From Streptomyces dioscori (GTDB taxonomy: Bacteria; Actinomycetota; Actinomycetes; Streptomycetales; Streptomycetaceae): a stretch of DNA of 64,000 nucleotides. Below the pieces are notes generated by a model. That model was given only the letters and a program-made list of their open reading frames with translations. It did not search any database and was not told the DNA's origin. The stretch covers positions 254,537-318,536 of the forward strand of contig NZ_KZ679044.1 in NCBI RefSeq assembly GCF_003024195.1, read 5' to 3'. A program made the position numbers and the translations under genes. Shown in pieces: positions 42,299 to 50,175 of the stretch (position 1 is the stretch's first letter; each line of letters opens with the position of its first letter).

Positions 42299-43244
42299 GA
42301 TAGCCGAGCTGGGCACGGCTCTCGCTGCCGAGGGTCGCCGCGAGTTTGGCGATGTGGACGCGGGCGGTGCGCACGTTCAGCCCGAGGCGCTCGGCGATGA
42401 CCGCGTCGGTGTGCCCCTCGACGAGGAGGCCCGCGATGGCCTGCTGGCGCGGGGTGACGCCGTTGAGGGACGGACGCTGTACGGCGACGGGGTACATGGG
42501 CGTGGCGAGCCGCCAGAACCGTTCGAAGGTCGTGACGAAGTAGCCGACCAGCGCGGGGTGGCGGACCGCCAGGGCGAGCGTGCCGTCCTTGTTCGCGGGG
42601 ATGAACGCGACGGCGCCGTCGATGGCGAGGAGGCGGTCGGTGAGTTCGTCGAGGGAGCGGGCCTCGACGTCGCCCCGCAGCTGTTCGTAGCGCGCCAGGA
42701 CGTGGGGCGAGTGGCGCAGCGTGTGCTGGTAGAGGACGCGGATCCGGCCGCCGCGGTCCAGGAAGGCCTGGTCGCGGGGGAGAGCGACGACCTCCGACGC
42801 CTCCTGGCGACCGTTCGCGCGTCCGGCGCTCGTCTGGATGGAGAGGATCTCGCGGGTCGCGTCGCTCATGGCCTCGGTGATGGCCTGGTTGATCGGTCCG
42901 GTGCCGCTGAGGACGGTGATCGCGGGCGCGTCCGTCGCCGCCGGCCGGCCGGGGACTCGCAGCAGGGGTTCGAACAGCGTGGTCAGCCGGGCCTCGCGCC
43001 GCCGTTCGTCGGCGATGCGCTTCCCGGAGATCCGCAACAGCCGGTGGAGGGCCACGACCGGGGCGACCGGTTCCAGCGCGCTCAGGTCCTCGACGGCCGG
43101 GTGCAGCAGCCCGAAGTCGACGAGGCAGGGGGCTTCCGCGGCCTCGTCGGTGTGGACATGCCCCTCGCGCAGGGCCCGTTCGTACAACGCGGCTCCGGCC
43201 GCGCACAGTTCCTCCACGTCGTGTGCCGTGTGCGGAACCCTCAC
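42258..43244 (-). CDS. LuxR-type regulator, paralog B
   Basis: A 328-residue protein from GTG 43244, overlapping the stop of paralog C (GTGA). It has the same layout as paralog A: VEELCAAGAALYERALREGH with PCLVDFGLLHPAVEDL; a sensor-like middle (GPINQAITEAMSDATREILS, GGRIRVLYQHTLRHSPHVLA, LRHPALVG-like AVRHPALVGYFVTTFERFWR) and a LuxR HTH (VTPRQQAIAGLLVEGHTDAV, ERLGLNVRTARVHIAKLAAT). Coupled translation with C suggests the two act together or as a pair. Its last 41 bp are antisense to paralog A. Confidence 0.85.
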   Translation of the reverse strand: MRVPHTAHDVEELCAAGAALYERALREGHVHTDEAAEAPCLVDFGLLHPAVEDLSALEPVAPVVALHRLLRISGKRIADERRREARLTTLFEPLLRVPGRPAATDAPAITVLSGTGPINQAITEAMSDATREILSIQTSAGRANGRQEASEVVALPRDQAFLDRGGRIRVLYQHTLRHSPHVLARYEQLRGDVEARSLDELTDRLLAIDGAVAFIPANKDGTLALAVRHPALVGYFVTTFERFWRLATPMYPVAVQRPSLNGVTPRQQAIAGLLVEGHTDAVIAERLGLNVRTARVHIAKLAATLGSESRAQLGYLIGRSGILDDSER

Positions 43245-44233
43245 TCCGAGGCCCCCTCCTGCTTCAGGATTCCCGACATGGCGATCAGGTAGCCGAGCTG
43301 CGCACGGCTTCCGCTGCCCAGGGCGGTGGCGAGTTTCGCTATGTGCGCGCGGCAGGTCCGTACGTTCATGCCGAGGCGCCGGGCTATCGCCTCGTCGACA
43401 TGGCCCTCCACCAGGAGTTTGGCGATGGAGTGCTGGATGTTCGTGATGCCGTCCGGAGAGGTTTCGTAGGGGGCGCCGGCGGTCAGCGGGACGGCCCGGC
43501 CCCAGACGAACTCGAAGACCTTGATCAGATAACGGACGAGGCCCGGGTGCCGCAGTTCCAGGGCGACCTGCTGGTCGTCGCGGGTGGGGATGAAGGCGAC
43601 CGTCTCGTCGCAGACGATGAGGCGTTCCACCAGCTCGTCGATCGTGCGGTACTCGACCTTGCCCTCCGCGAGCTGGGCGACGTAGCCCAGCCGCTCGGGG
43701 CTGTAACGGGCCGTGTGCTGGTACAGCGTCCGTATGCGCACACCACGTTCGATCATCGGCTTGTCGCGCTCCAGCCCTTGCAGCAGGCTGCGCTCCGAAC
43801 CGCGGTCGCTCGGCTGGATCGTGATCATCTCGGTCTGGCACTGGGCCGTGGCCAGGTTGAGTGCCGCGTTGATGCGGTCGCTGCCCTCCAGGACCGTGAT
43901 CGAGTTGGTGGTCGTCGTCTCCTGGACCCGCAGGGCCATGAATGGCTCGAATGCATCGGCCAGCTGCATGGAGAGCCGTCTGCGGTCGGTGATCTCCCGC
44001 TCGATGGGGTTGAGCCGTTGCGCCAACGCGACCGACGGCGGTACGGGGCGAAGCCACTCCGCGTCGTCGGGATCGGGGTGAAGCAGCGCGAACTCCATCA
44101 AACAGGGAGCGGCCTCCACGTCCGTGCGTGCGATGCGACCTACTCGTAGAGCGTCTGCGTAAAGACGTCCACCTTCCTCACACAGTTCGGCCACCGAATG
44201 GGGATGTGTCGCTTTTATTCTGCTTATAGTCAA
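43241..44233 (-). CDS. LuxR-type regulator, paralog C
   Basis: A 330-residue protein from TTG 44233, preceded by GGTGGAG. It has the same architecture as A and B: VAELCEEGGRLYADALRVGR with PCLMEFALLHPDPDDAEWLR; a middle sensor-like region (RINAALNLATAQCQTEMITI, ERGVRIRTLYQHTARYSPER, LRHPGLVRYLIKVFEFVWGR) and a LuxR HTH (ITNIQHSIAKLLVEGHVDEA, RRLGMNVRTCRAHIAKLATA). It is divergent from the small DSHWPA peptide gene, sharing a ~130-nt promoter region with it, so it is the most likely regulator of that peptide or the receiver of its signal. Confidence 0.86.
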   Translation of the reverse strand: MTISRIKATHPHSVAELCEEGGRLYADALRVGRIARTDVEAAPCLMEFALLHPDPDDAEWLRPVPPSVALAQRLNPIEREITDRRRLSMQLADAFEPFMALRVQETTTTNSITVLEGSDRINAALNLATAQCQTEMITIQPSDRGSERSLLQGLERDKPMIERGVRIRTLYQHTARYSPERLGYVAQLAEGKVEYRTIDELVERLIVCDETVAFIPTRDDQQVALELRHPGLVRYLIKVFEFVWGRAVPLTAGAPYETSPDGITNIQHSIAKLLVEGHVDEAIARRLGMNVRTCRAHIAKLATALGSGSRAQLGYLIAMSGILKQEGASE

Positions 44234-44364
44234 ATCTCCACCCCCCAGGGTCCTGAACGTGCAGGAACATGATGCATCGATTATGTGGTCACGACGTGCC
44301 CGAATGAGCCATCGTCGTACCCGACGGGGGAAGACGGAACTTTCAAGTGAGGACGAAGCCGACT

Positions 44365-44568
44365 ATGCGTAAGAAAATGCTTCGCTCGGTGCTTGTCGCC
44401 GCCTTCTCCGCCGTCGTGGCATTCGGAGCATTGAGCGACGCTTCTCTCGCGAAGGGTGACGACCGGGCCGACAGTCACTGGCCGGCGGCGGCGATCGACT
44501 ACGAGACCGCCGGTGTGCCGGACTCCCACTGGCCGGCCCCGCCGGTGGACGACGGTTCCGGGGGCTGA
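44365..44568 (+). CDS. secreted mini-peptide with duplicated DSHWPA motif
   Basis: A 67-residue precursor from ATG 44365; a GTG six codons upstream at 44347 is possible. MRKKMLRSVLVAAFSAVVAF and GALSDASLA are a signal peptide with a likely cut after A29. The mature ~38 residues contain DSHWPA twice (36-41 and 53-58), separated by AAIDYETAGVP, and end in PPVDDGSGG. The exact duplication in so short a peptide suggests the hexapeptide is the functional unit: a pheromone, a RiPP core or a binding tag. It is followed after 1 nt by a Rieske-like gene and is divergent from LuxR paralog C. I know of no named family. Confidence 0.7.
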   Translation: MRKKMLRSVLVAAFSAVVAFGALSDASLAKGDDRADSHWPAAAIDYETAGVPDSHWPAPPVDDGSGG

Positions 44569-44569
44569 C

Positions 44570-44905
44570 ATGACAACTCCTCCCGACGACCGATCCTTCC
44601 GCAGAGAAATGGCCACCGCCTACCGATCCGGCTGGCACTTCATCGACCTGGCCACCGCCATCCCCCACAGCGGTGACTCGTTGATGGTGACCGTCTTCGG
44701 AGAGCCGGTCGTGGTGACCCGGGACGACGAGGACGACGTACGGGCGTACCGGTGTCTGCGACGGCCTCGGGGGGCGCCGCAGCCGGTACGGTGCGCCATT
44801 CGGTACGGAATGATCTTTGTGAACCTCGATCAGCGCGACCATCGGCTGGACGAGCCGGAGGCCCCGGACGTACGAACCATCGCAGCCACCCCCCGCAGTG
44901 CCTGA
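44570..44905 (+). CDS. degenerate Rieske-like protein coupled to the mini-peptide
   Basis: A 111-residue protein. The ATG at 44570 starts 1 nt after the peptide stop, so translation is coupled. RSGWHFIDLATAIPHSGDSL, TVFGEPVVVTRDDEDDVRAY and IRYGMIFVNLDQR look like the N-terminal Rieske domain of ring-hydroxylating oxygenases ('W-x-x-V...G-x-P-(V)-V-x-R-D-x-x-G-x-V-R-A-(Y/F)', 'G-x-I-F-V-N-L-D'). The C-x-H and C-x2-H cluster ligands are lost: CLRRPRGAP replaces CPHRGA, and the segment that should contain C-x-x-H-G-W is missing. It cannot hold a normal [2Fe-2S] cluster. It is either a pseudogene remnant or a repurposed fold; the first is simpler, but the frame is intact and tightly coupled. Confidence 0.55.
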   Translation: MTTPPDDRSFRREMATAYRSGWHFIDLATAIPHSGDSLMVTVFGEPVVVTRDDEDDVRAYRCLRRPRGAPQPVRCAIRYGMIFVNLDQRDHRLDEPEAPDVRTIAATPRSA

Positions 44906-44948
44906 CGCGATTCCCCCGTCGTAGTAGATCGCTCAGGCGCTTCCCCCC

Positions 44949-44989
44949 GCAGCGGCGTCACCGTGACCTGAACACGGTGACGCCGCTGC
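44949..44989 (+). terminator. terminator of the peptide/Rieske-like pair
   Basis: A 17-bp perfect stem (GCAGCGGCGTCACCGTG / CACGGTGACGCCGCTGC), 7-nt loop, then AGTTTT. Confidence 0.95.
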
Positions 44990-45090
44990 AGTTTTCAGGC
45001 ATGTTCCGGCAGTCATGTTTCAGCAGGCATGCTTCATGCCTCCCCCGGGGCTCCACAAGGGTGAAAACCGGCCTCGTGCCCTGCTGGGTG

Positions 45091-45504
45091 TTAGCAGTTG
45101 CCCATCGCCGCCGTCAGGTCGATCTCGATGACCACCCGGGCCGGATTGGGTGACGGCGTCCTGCTGTAGCGCTCGGCGTAGCGGCGCTCCGCCTCCGCGA
45201 CCCGCTCCGGGTCCCCGGACACCGTCGCGCGCCCCTCCAGCGTCGCCCACCGCCGTCCCTCGAACTGGCAGACGGCGACCCGCATCCCGTCGGGCCCGGC
45301 GGCCAGCACGTTGCGTACCTTCTTGCTGGACCTGGAGGCGATGACCCGAGCCAGACCGGCCTCGGGATCGTATGTAACGCCGACGGGCACCACATGCGGG
45401 GTGCCGTCGGGACGGAAGGTGCTCAGGGTGCACACGTGGCGTTCCCGCCAGAAGGCGAGGAAGGAGTCGCCGGGATCGCGCGGGTTCACGGGGTACGAGG
45501 CCAT
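45091..45504 (-). CDS. PPOX-class (F420/flavin-dependent) oxidoreductase
   Basis: A 137-residue split-barrel protein. FLAFWRERHVCTLSTFRPDG, TPHVVPVGVTYDPEAGLARV, SRSSKKVRNVLAAGPDGMRV and AVCQFEGRRWATLEGRATVS match the pyridoxamine-phosphate-oxidase-like family, especially F420-dependent members of actinobacteria. The C-terminus MGNC is slightly unusual. TAGGTT 7 nt upstream of the ATG and the absence of a ribosome site point to a leaderless transcript. The reaction is unknown. Confidence 0.88.
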   Translation of the reverse strand: MASYPVNPRDPGDSFLAFWRERHVCTLSTFRPDGTPHVVPVGVTYDPEAGLARVIASRSSKKVRNVLAAGPDGMRVAVCQFEGRRWATLEGRATVSGDPERVAEAERRYAERYSRTPSPNPARVVIEIDLTAAMGNC

Positions 45505-45511
45505 GGACCGG

Positions 45512-45517
45512 AACCTA
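45512..45517 (-). promoter_or_regulatory. -10 box (TAGGTT) of PPOX gene
   Basis: On the minus strand TAGGTT ends 7 nt before ATG 45504, in a leaderless arrangement. The region is shared with the divergent clpB promoter, where the HAIR element begins at 45551. Confidence 0.5.
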
Positions 45518-45550
45518 GCCCGTTGAAGGCGCTACGGCCCCCCGAGCCCC

Positions 45551-45571
45551 CTTGAGTGGAATAGACTCAAC
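45551..45571 (+). promoter_or_regulatory. HAIR operator (HspR site) of clpB
   Basis: CTTGAGT-GGAATAG-ACTCAAC differs from the HAIR consensus in one terminal base. It is 84 nt upstream of the clpB GTG and lies in the divergent interval with the PPOX gene. Confidence 0.93.
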
Positions 45572-45654
45572 TTTGTGTACGTTGGTTGGGTCAGCCAACA
45601 CCGCACGAGCACGAGCGTGAGTACGAGCAACAGCACGAGGAGGAGAACGCGAAC

Positions 45655-48324
45655 GTGGACGCCGAGCTGACCAACAGGAGCCGGGACGCCATCAACGCGG
45701 CCAGCAGCAGGGCCGTGTCCGAAGGTCACCCCGACCTCACCCCCGCGCACCTGCTGCTCGCGCTGCTGGCCGGGCAGGAGAACGAGAACATCACCGACCT
45801 GCTGGCCGCGGTGGAGGCCGACCAGGCCGCCGTACGGGCCGGCGCCGAGCGCGTCCTCGCCGCGCTGCCCAGCGTGACCGGCTCCACCGTCGCCCCGCCG
45901 CAGCCCAACCGTGAGCTGCTTGCGGTCATCGCCGACGCGAGCGAGCGGGCCAGGGAGCTGGGCGACGAGTACCTCTCCACCGAGCACATGCTGATCGCGA
46001 TCGCCGCCAAGGGCGGTCAGGTCGGCGACATACTCTCCCAGCAGGGGGCCAGCGCCAAGAAGCTGCTGGACGCGTTCGAGAAGAGCAGGGGAGGGCGCCG
46101 GGTGACCACCCCGGATCCCGAGGGCCAGTACAAGGCACTCGAAAAGTTCGGTACCGACTTCACCGCCGCGGCCCGGGACGGCAAGCTCGACCCGGTCATC
46201 GGCCGCGACCAGGAGATCCGCCGCGTCGTACAGGTCCTGTCGCGGCGCACCAAGAACAACCCCGTCCTCATCGGGGAGCCCGGCGTCGGCAAGACCGCCG
46301 TGGTGGAGGGCCTCGCCCAGCGGATCGTCAAGGGCGACGTGCCCGAGTCCCTCAAGAACAAGCGGCTCGTGTCGCTCGACCTCGGTGCGATGGTGGCCGG
46401 GGCCAAGTACCGCGGTGAGTTCGAGGAGCGCCTGAAGACCGTCCTGGCCGAGATCAAGGACTCCGACGGGCAGATCATCACCTTCATCGACGAGCTGCAC
46501 ACCGTCGTCGGCGCGGGCGCGGGCGGTGACTCGGCCATGGACGCCGGGAACATGCTCAAGCCCATGCTGGCCCGCGGTGAACTGCGCATGGTCGGCGCCA
46601 CCACCCTCGACGAGTACCGCGAGCGGATCGAGAAGGACCCGGCGCTGGAGCGGCGCTTCCAGCAGGTGCTGGTCGCCGAGCCGACCGTCGAGGACACCAT
46701 CGCCATCCTGCGCGGCCTCAAGGGCCGCTACGAGGCCCACCACAAGGTCGTCATCGCGGACAGCGCGCTCGTCGCCGCCGCGACCCTCTCCGACCGGTAC
46801 ATCACCTCCCGCTTCCTGCCCGACAAGGCCATCGACCTCGTCGACGAGTCCGCGTCCCGGCTGCGCATGGAGATCGACTCCTCGCCCGTCGAGATCGACG
46901 AGCTGCAGCGGGTCGTCGACCGGCTGCGCATGGAGGAGCTGGCGCTCGACAAGGAGACCGACGCGGCCTCCAAGCAGCGCCTGGACAAGCTGCGCCGCGA
47001 CCTCGCCGACAAGGAGGAGGAACTGCGCGGTCTCACCGCCCGCTGGGAGAAGGAGAAGCAGTCCCTCAACCGCGTCGGTGAGCTGAAGGAGCGGCTCGAC
47101 GGGCTGCGCGGCCAGGCCGAGCGGGCCCAGCGCGACGGCGACTTCGACACCGCCTCCAAGCTCCTGTACGGCGAGATCCCCACCCTGGAGAGGGACCTGG
47201 AGGAGGCCTCCGAGGCCGAGGTGGAGGCCGCCAAGGGCACGATGGTGAAGGAGGAGGTCGGCCCCGACGACATCGCGGACGTGGTCGGCGCCTGGACCGG
47301 CATCCCCGCCGGCCGCCTCCTGGAGGGCGAGACGCAGAAACTGCTGCGCATGGAGGAGGAGCTGGGCCGCCGTCTGATCGGCCAGAGCGAGGCCGTACAG
47401 GCCGTCTCCGACGCCGTACGCCGTACGCGCGCCGGGATCGCCGATCCGGACCGCCCCACCGGCTCGTTCCTCTTCCTCGGCCCCACCGGTGTCGGCAAGA
47501 CCGAGCTGGCCAAGGCCCTCGCGGACTTCCTCTTCGACGACGAGCGGGCCATGATCCGCATCGACATGTCGGAGTACGGCGAGAAGCACAGCGTGGCCCG
47601 CCTCGTCGGCGCGCCTCCCGGCTACGTCGGCTACGAGGAGGGCGGCCAGCTCACCGAGGCGGTGCGCAGGCGCCCGTACAGCGTCGTGCTCCTGGACGAG
47701 GTGGAGAAGGCGCACCCGGAGGTCTTCGACGTCCTGCTGCAGGTCCTGGACGACGGGCGGCTCACCGACGGGCAGGGCCGGACGGTCGACTTCCGCAACA
47801 CCATCCTGGTCCTCACCTCGAACCTGGGCAGCCACTTCCTGGTCGACCCCGTCACGAGCGAGCAGCAGAAGAAGGAACAGGTCATGGAGGTGGTGAGGGC
47901 TTCTTTCAAGCCGGAATTCCTCAACCGGCTCGACGACCTCGTGGTCTTCTCGGCGCTGAACAAGGCGGAACTGGAACGCATCGCCAAGCTCCAGGTCGGC
48001 CGTCTCGCGAAGCGGCTCGCCGAGCGCAGGCTCACCCTGGAGATCACCGACGAGGCGCTGGCCTGGCTCGCGGACGAGGGCAACGACCCGGCGTACGGGG
48101 CCCGGCCGCTGCGGCGGCTCGTCCAGACCGCCATCGGTGACCGGCTGGCCAAGGAGATCCTCTCCGGCGAGGTCAAGGACGGCGACACGGTCCGCGTGGA
48201 CGCCTTCGGCGACGGCCTGATCGTCGGACCCGCGACGGGACCCGTGACGGTCGCCGCGGAGGGCCCGGCGACAGGCGGCACGGAGGGCCCGGCGAGCGGC
48301 CCGGCGCTCGGCAAAACGCTCTGA
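45655..48324 (+). CDS. clpB: disaggregase ClpB (Hsp100)
   Basis: An 889-residue protein from GTG 45655 (GAGGAGGAG upstream). The N domain is LTNRSRDAINAASSRAVSEG. NBD1 has Walker A GEPGVGKTAVVEGLAQRI and Walker B IITFIDELHTVVGAG. A long middle coiled coil follows (DELQRVVDRLRMEELALDKE to EEASEAEVEAA). NBD2 has GPTGVGKTELAKALADFLF, VVLLDEVEKAHPEVFDVLLQ and LTSNLGSHF, with the NRLDDLVVF sensor. It is shorter in the C-terminus than some but has the NPAYGARPLRR-type ending. It resolubilises aggregates with DnaK/DnaJ/GrpE. The HAIR element upstream places it in the HspR regulon. Confidence 0.97.
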   Translation: MDAELTNRSRDAINAASSRAVSEGHPDLTPAHLLLALLAGQENENITDLLAAVEADQAAVRAGAERVLAALPSVTGSTVAPPQPNRELLAVIADASERARELGDEYLSTEHMLIAIAAKGGQVGDILSQQGASAKKLLDAFEKSRGGRRVTTPDPEGQYKALEKFGTDFTAAARDGKLDPVIGRDQEIRRVVQVLSRRTKNNPVLIGEPGVGKTAVVEGLAQRIVKGDVPESLKNKRLVSLDLGAMVAGAKYRGEFEERLKTVLAEIKDSDGQIITFIDELHTVVGAGAGGDSAMDAGNMLKPMLARGELRMVGATTLDEYRERIEKDPALERRFQQVLVAEPTVEDTIAILRGLKGRYEAHHKVVIADSALVAAATLSDRYITSRFLPDKAIDLVDESASRLRMEIDSSPVEIDELQRVVDRLRMEELALDKETDAASKQRLDKLRRDLADKEEELRGLTARWEKEKQSLNRVGELKERLDGLRGQAERAQRDGDFDTASKLLYGEIPTLERDLEEASEAEVEAAKGTMVKEEVGPDDIADVVGAWTGIPAGRLLEGETQKLLRMEEELGRRLIGQSEAVQAVSDAVRRTRAGIADPDRPTGSFLFLGPTGVGKTELAKALADFLFDDERAMIRIDMSEYGEKHSVARLVGAPPGYVGYEEGGQLTEAVRRRPYSVVLLDEVEKAHPEVFDVLLQVLDDGRLTDGQGRTVDFRNTILVLTSNLGSHFLVDPVTSEQQKKEQVMEVVRASFKPEFLNRLDDLVVFSALNKAELERIAKLQVGRLAKRLAERRLTLEITDEALAWLADEGNDPAYGARPLRRLVQTAIGDRLAKEILSGEVKDGDTVRVDAFGDGLIVGPATGPVTVAAEGPATGGTEGPASGPALGKTL

Positions 48325-48344
48325 GCGGAATTCCGTCACCGGCG

Positions 48345-48371
48345 GGGGCGGGGGTTGCGGGCCCCCGCCCC
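48345..48371 (+). terminator. G/C hairpin after clpB
   Basis: GGGGCGGGGG pairs with CCCCCGCCCC over TTGCGGG. It ends 43 nt before the YbjN gene start, so it may attenuate readthrough. Confidence 0.6.
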
Positions 48372-48414
48372 GGATGGGAGAGGATGGCGGAATCCGTACG
48401 AAGGGAAAATCACG

Positions 48415-48942
48415 GTGAGCATCGACCCGTCCTCGATTCCGAACTTCGGGGGCCAGCCAGAGCCGAACCCCGGCGGACCGGCGGGCCCCGTCGTCCCGGA
48501 TCAGGACCTTGTGAAGCAGCTCCTGGACCAGATGGAGCTGAAGTATGTCGTCGACGACGAGGGAGACCTCGCGGCGCCGTGGGAGCAGTTCCGTACGTAC
48601 TTCATGTTCCGCGGTGAGGACGACCAGCAGGTCTTCTCGGTGCGGACGTTCTACGACCGGCCGCACCAGATCGACGAGAAGCTCCACCTGCTCGAATCGA
48701 TCGACGACTGGAACCGCCGCACGCTGTGGCCCAAGGTCTACAGCCACACGCACGACGACGGCACCGTCCGCCTGATCGGCGAGGCGCAGATGCTGATCGG
48801 CACGGGCGTCAGCCTGGAGCACTTCGTGTCGTCGACGGTCAGCTGGGTGCGGGCCGCCATCGAGTTCGACAAGTGGCTCGTCGAGCAGCTCGGCCTGGAG
48901 CAGGAGATCGACGACGCCGAGAAGCCCCAAGAGGACGAGTAG
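48415..48942 (+). CDS. YbjN-domain protein
   Basis: A 175-residue protein from GTG 48415. Residues ~40-160 show the YbjN fold: LLDQMELKYVVDDEGDLAAP, WEQFRTYFMFRGEDDQQVFS, RTFYDRPHQIDEKLHLLESI, DDWNRRTLWPKVYSHTHDDG and EHFVSSTVSWVRAAIEFDKW. The domain is related to type III secretion chaperones in shape. Its role in actinobacteria is unknown, although a stress or sensory function has been proposed in E. coli. It stands behind clpB, with an acidic C-terminus (KPQEDE). Confidence 0.88.
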   Translation: MSIDPSSIPNFGGQPEPNPGGPAGPVVPDQDLVKQLLDQMELKYVVDDEGDLAAPWEQFRTYFMFRGEDDQQVFSVRTFYDRPHQIDEKLHLLESIDDWNRRTLWPKVYSHTHDDGTVRLIGEAQMLIGTGVSLEHFVSSTVSWVRAAIEFDKWLVEQLGLEQEIDDAEKPQEDE

Positions 48943-48975
48943 TCCGCACAGCGGCTGTCCTCACGTCACAGCACG

Positions 48976-50175
48976 TCACAGCGGCTTGTGGGCGAGTACG
49001 ACCAGATACGCCCCGTACGCGAACGAGAGCCCGGCCAGGGCACCGACCACCAGGGTCGCGTGCCAGGGCCGGGCTCTCGCCGTCCGCGCCAGCGCGCACG
49101 CGAGCGGCAGCAGCAGCGGGAACGCCGGCAGCAGGAACCGCGGCTTGCACTCGAAGAACCCGGCGCCGCCGGCCGCCACGAACAGCAGCACGCCCGCGTA
49201 GACCAGCAGCGGCGCGGGAGCGCGGTCCGCGAGCAGCAGCCCGTACAGCAGGAGCGCCGCCGCGACGATCACCATCGACATCGGGAAGACGAGCAGGTCG
49301 CCCTCCAGCAGCAGATGCCGTACGAAGCGCAGCGCGTCCAGGCCGAAGTCGAAGCGCGAGCCCCACAGCCGCTGCACCTCGAAGTACCCGCCGAGCGGAT
49401 CGCCCTGCCGCCGCCCCACCCACAGCACGTACGCCACCCAGCCGAGCGGGGCGAGCGCCGCGCCCGTCCACAGCCTGTGGGTAACTTTTCCGCGCCGCCG
49501 GTACAGCTCGTACGCCGCCGCCGCGAGGACCGCCGCGGCCACCGCGAACCCGTTCGGCCGGGCCAGCCCCGCGCCCGCCGCGAGGACGCCCGCCCACACC
49601 CACCGGCCCGTGAGGACGGCGTACAGCGACCAGGCCGCGAAGGCGGTCAGGACCGGCTCCGTGTACGCCATCGACAGCACCACGGAGTGCGGCAGCAGGC
49701 CCCACAGCAGAACGAGGGCGGTGGCGACGGCCCGGTCGTGCAGCCGGGCCCCGATCGCGTAGATCCCGCAGGCGGCGACCCCGGCGGCCGTCCACGACAC
49801 CAGCAGCCCCGCCGCCGGGCCGCTCAGCGGAGTCAGCTCGGTGACAGCCCGCAGCAAGCCCGGATAGAGCGGGAAGAACGCCAGGTCGCTGTGGACGACG
49901 TCGGGATGGAACCGCAGGCTGCGGCCGTAGCCGTCCCCGGCGATCCGCAGATACCAGATGGAGTCCCAGGACCGCCCGAGCAGCAGGACGGGGTGCTCGC
50001 CGACCGCCCAGGCGGTCAGGGCCACGGCCGCGGCACCCAGCAGCCGGGCCGCCACGAACAGCCCGAGGGCTGTACCCATCGTGGCGGTAAGCGCCCGACG
50101 GCGGCGCCGCGGCGGACGCTCGGTCCCGGCGGGTGGCGTGACGGGGGAGGGCGCGAGGGTTCGTGCGAGGGTCAC
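48976..50175 (-). CDS. PIG-V-like membrane mannosyltransferase
   Basis: A 399-residue polytopic membrane protein from GTG 50175; the longer frame upstream is intergenic. About ten hydrophobic helices. SWDSIWYLRIAGDGYG carries the GT-C type D-x-x-(W/Y) motif in the first outside loop, and SDLAFFPLYPGLLR follows. LLPHSVVLSMAYTEPVLTAF and GAGLARPNGFAVAAAVL are the conserved PIG-V/GPI-mannosyltransferase-2-like segments. It should use polyprenyl-phosphomannose to glycosylate a lipid or exported protein. No glycan cluster is nearby. Confidence 0.88.
   Translation of the reverse strand: MTLARTLAPSPVTPPAGTERPPRRRRRALTATMGTALGLFVAARLLGAAAVALTAWAVGEHPVLLLGRSWDSIWYLRIAGDGYGRSLRFHPDVVHSDLAFFPLYPGLLRAVTELTPLSGPAAGLLVSWTAAGVAACGIYAIGARLHDRAVATALVLLWGLLPHSVVLSMAYTEPVLTAFAAWSLYAVLTGRWVWAGVLAAGAGLARPNGFAVAAAVLAAAAYELYRRRGKVTHRLWTGAALAPLGWVAYVLWVGRRQGDPLGGYFEVQRLWGSRFDFGLDALRFVRHLLLEGDLLVFPMSMVIVAAALLLYGLLLADRAPAPLLVYAGVLLFVAAGGAGFFECKPRFLLPAFPLLLPLACALARTARARPWHATLVVGALAGLSFAYGAYLVVLAHKPL

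Noticed and set aside
45532..48930. 1,132-codon minus-strand frame
   Set aside because: It is antisense to clpB and the YbjN gene, which have clear family motifs.
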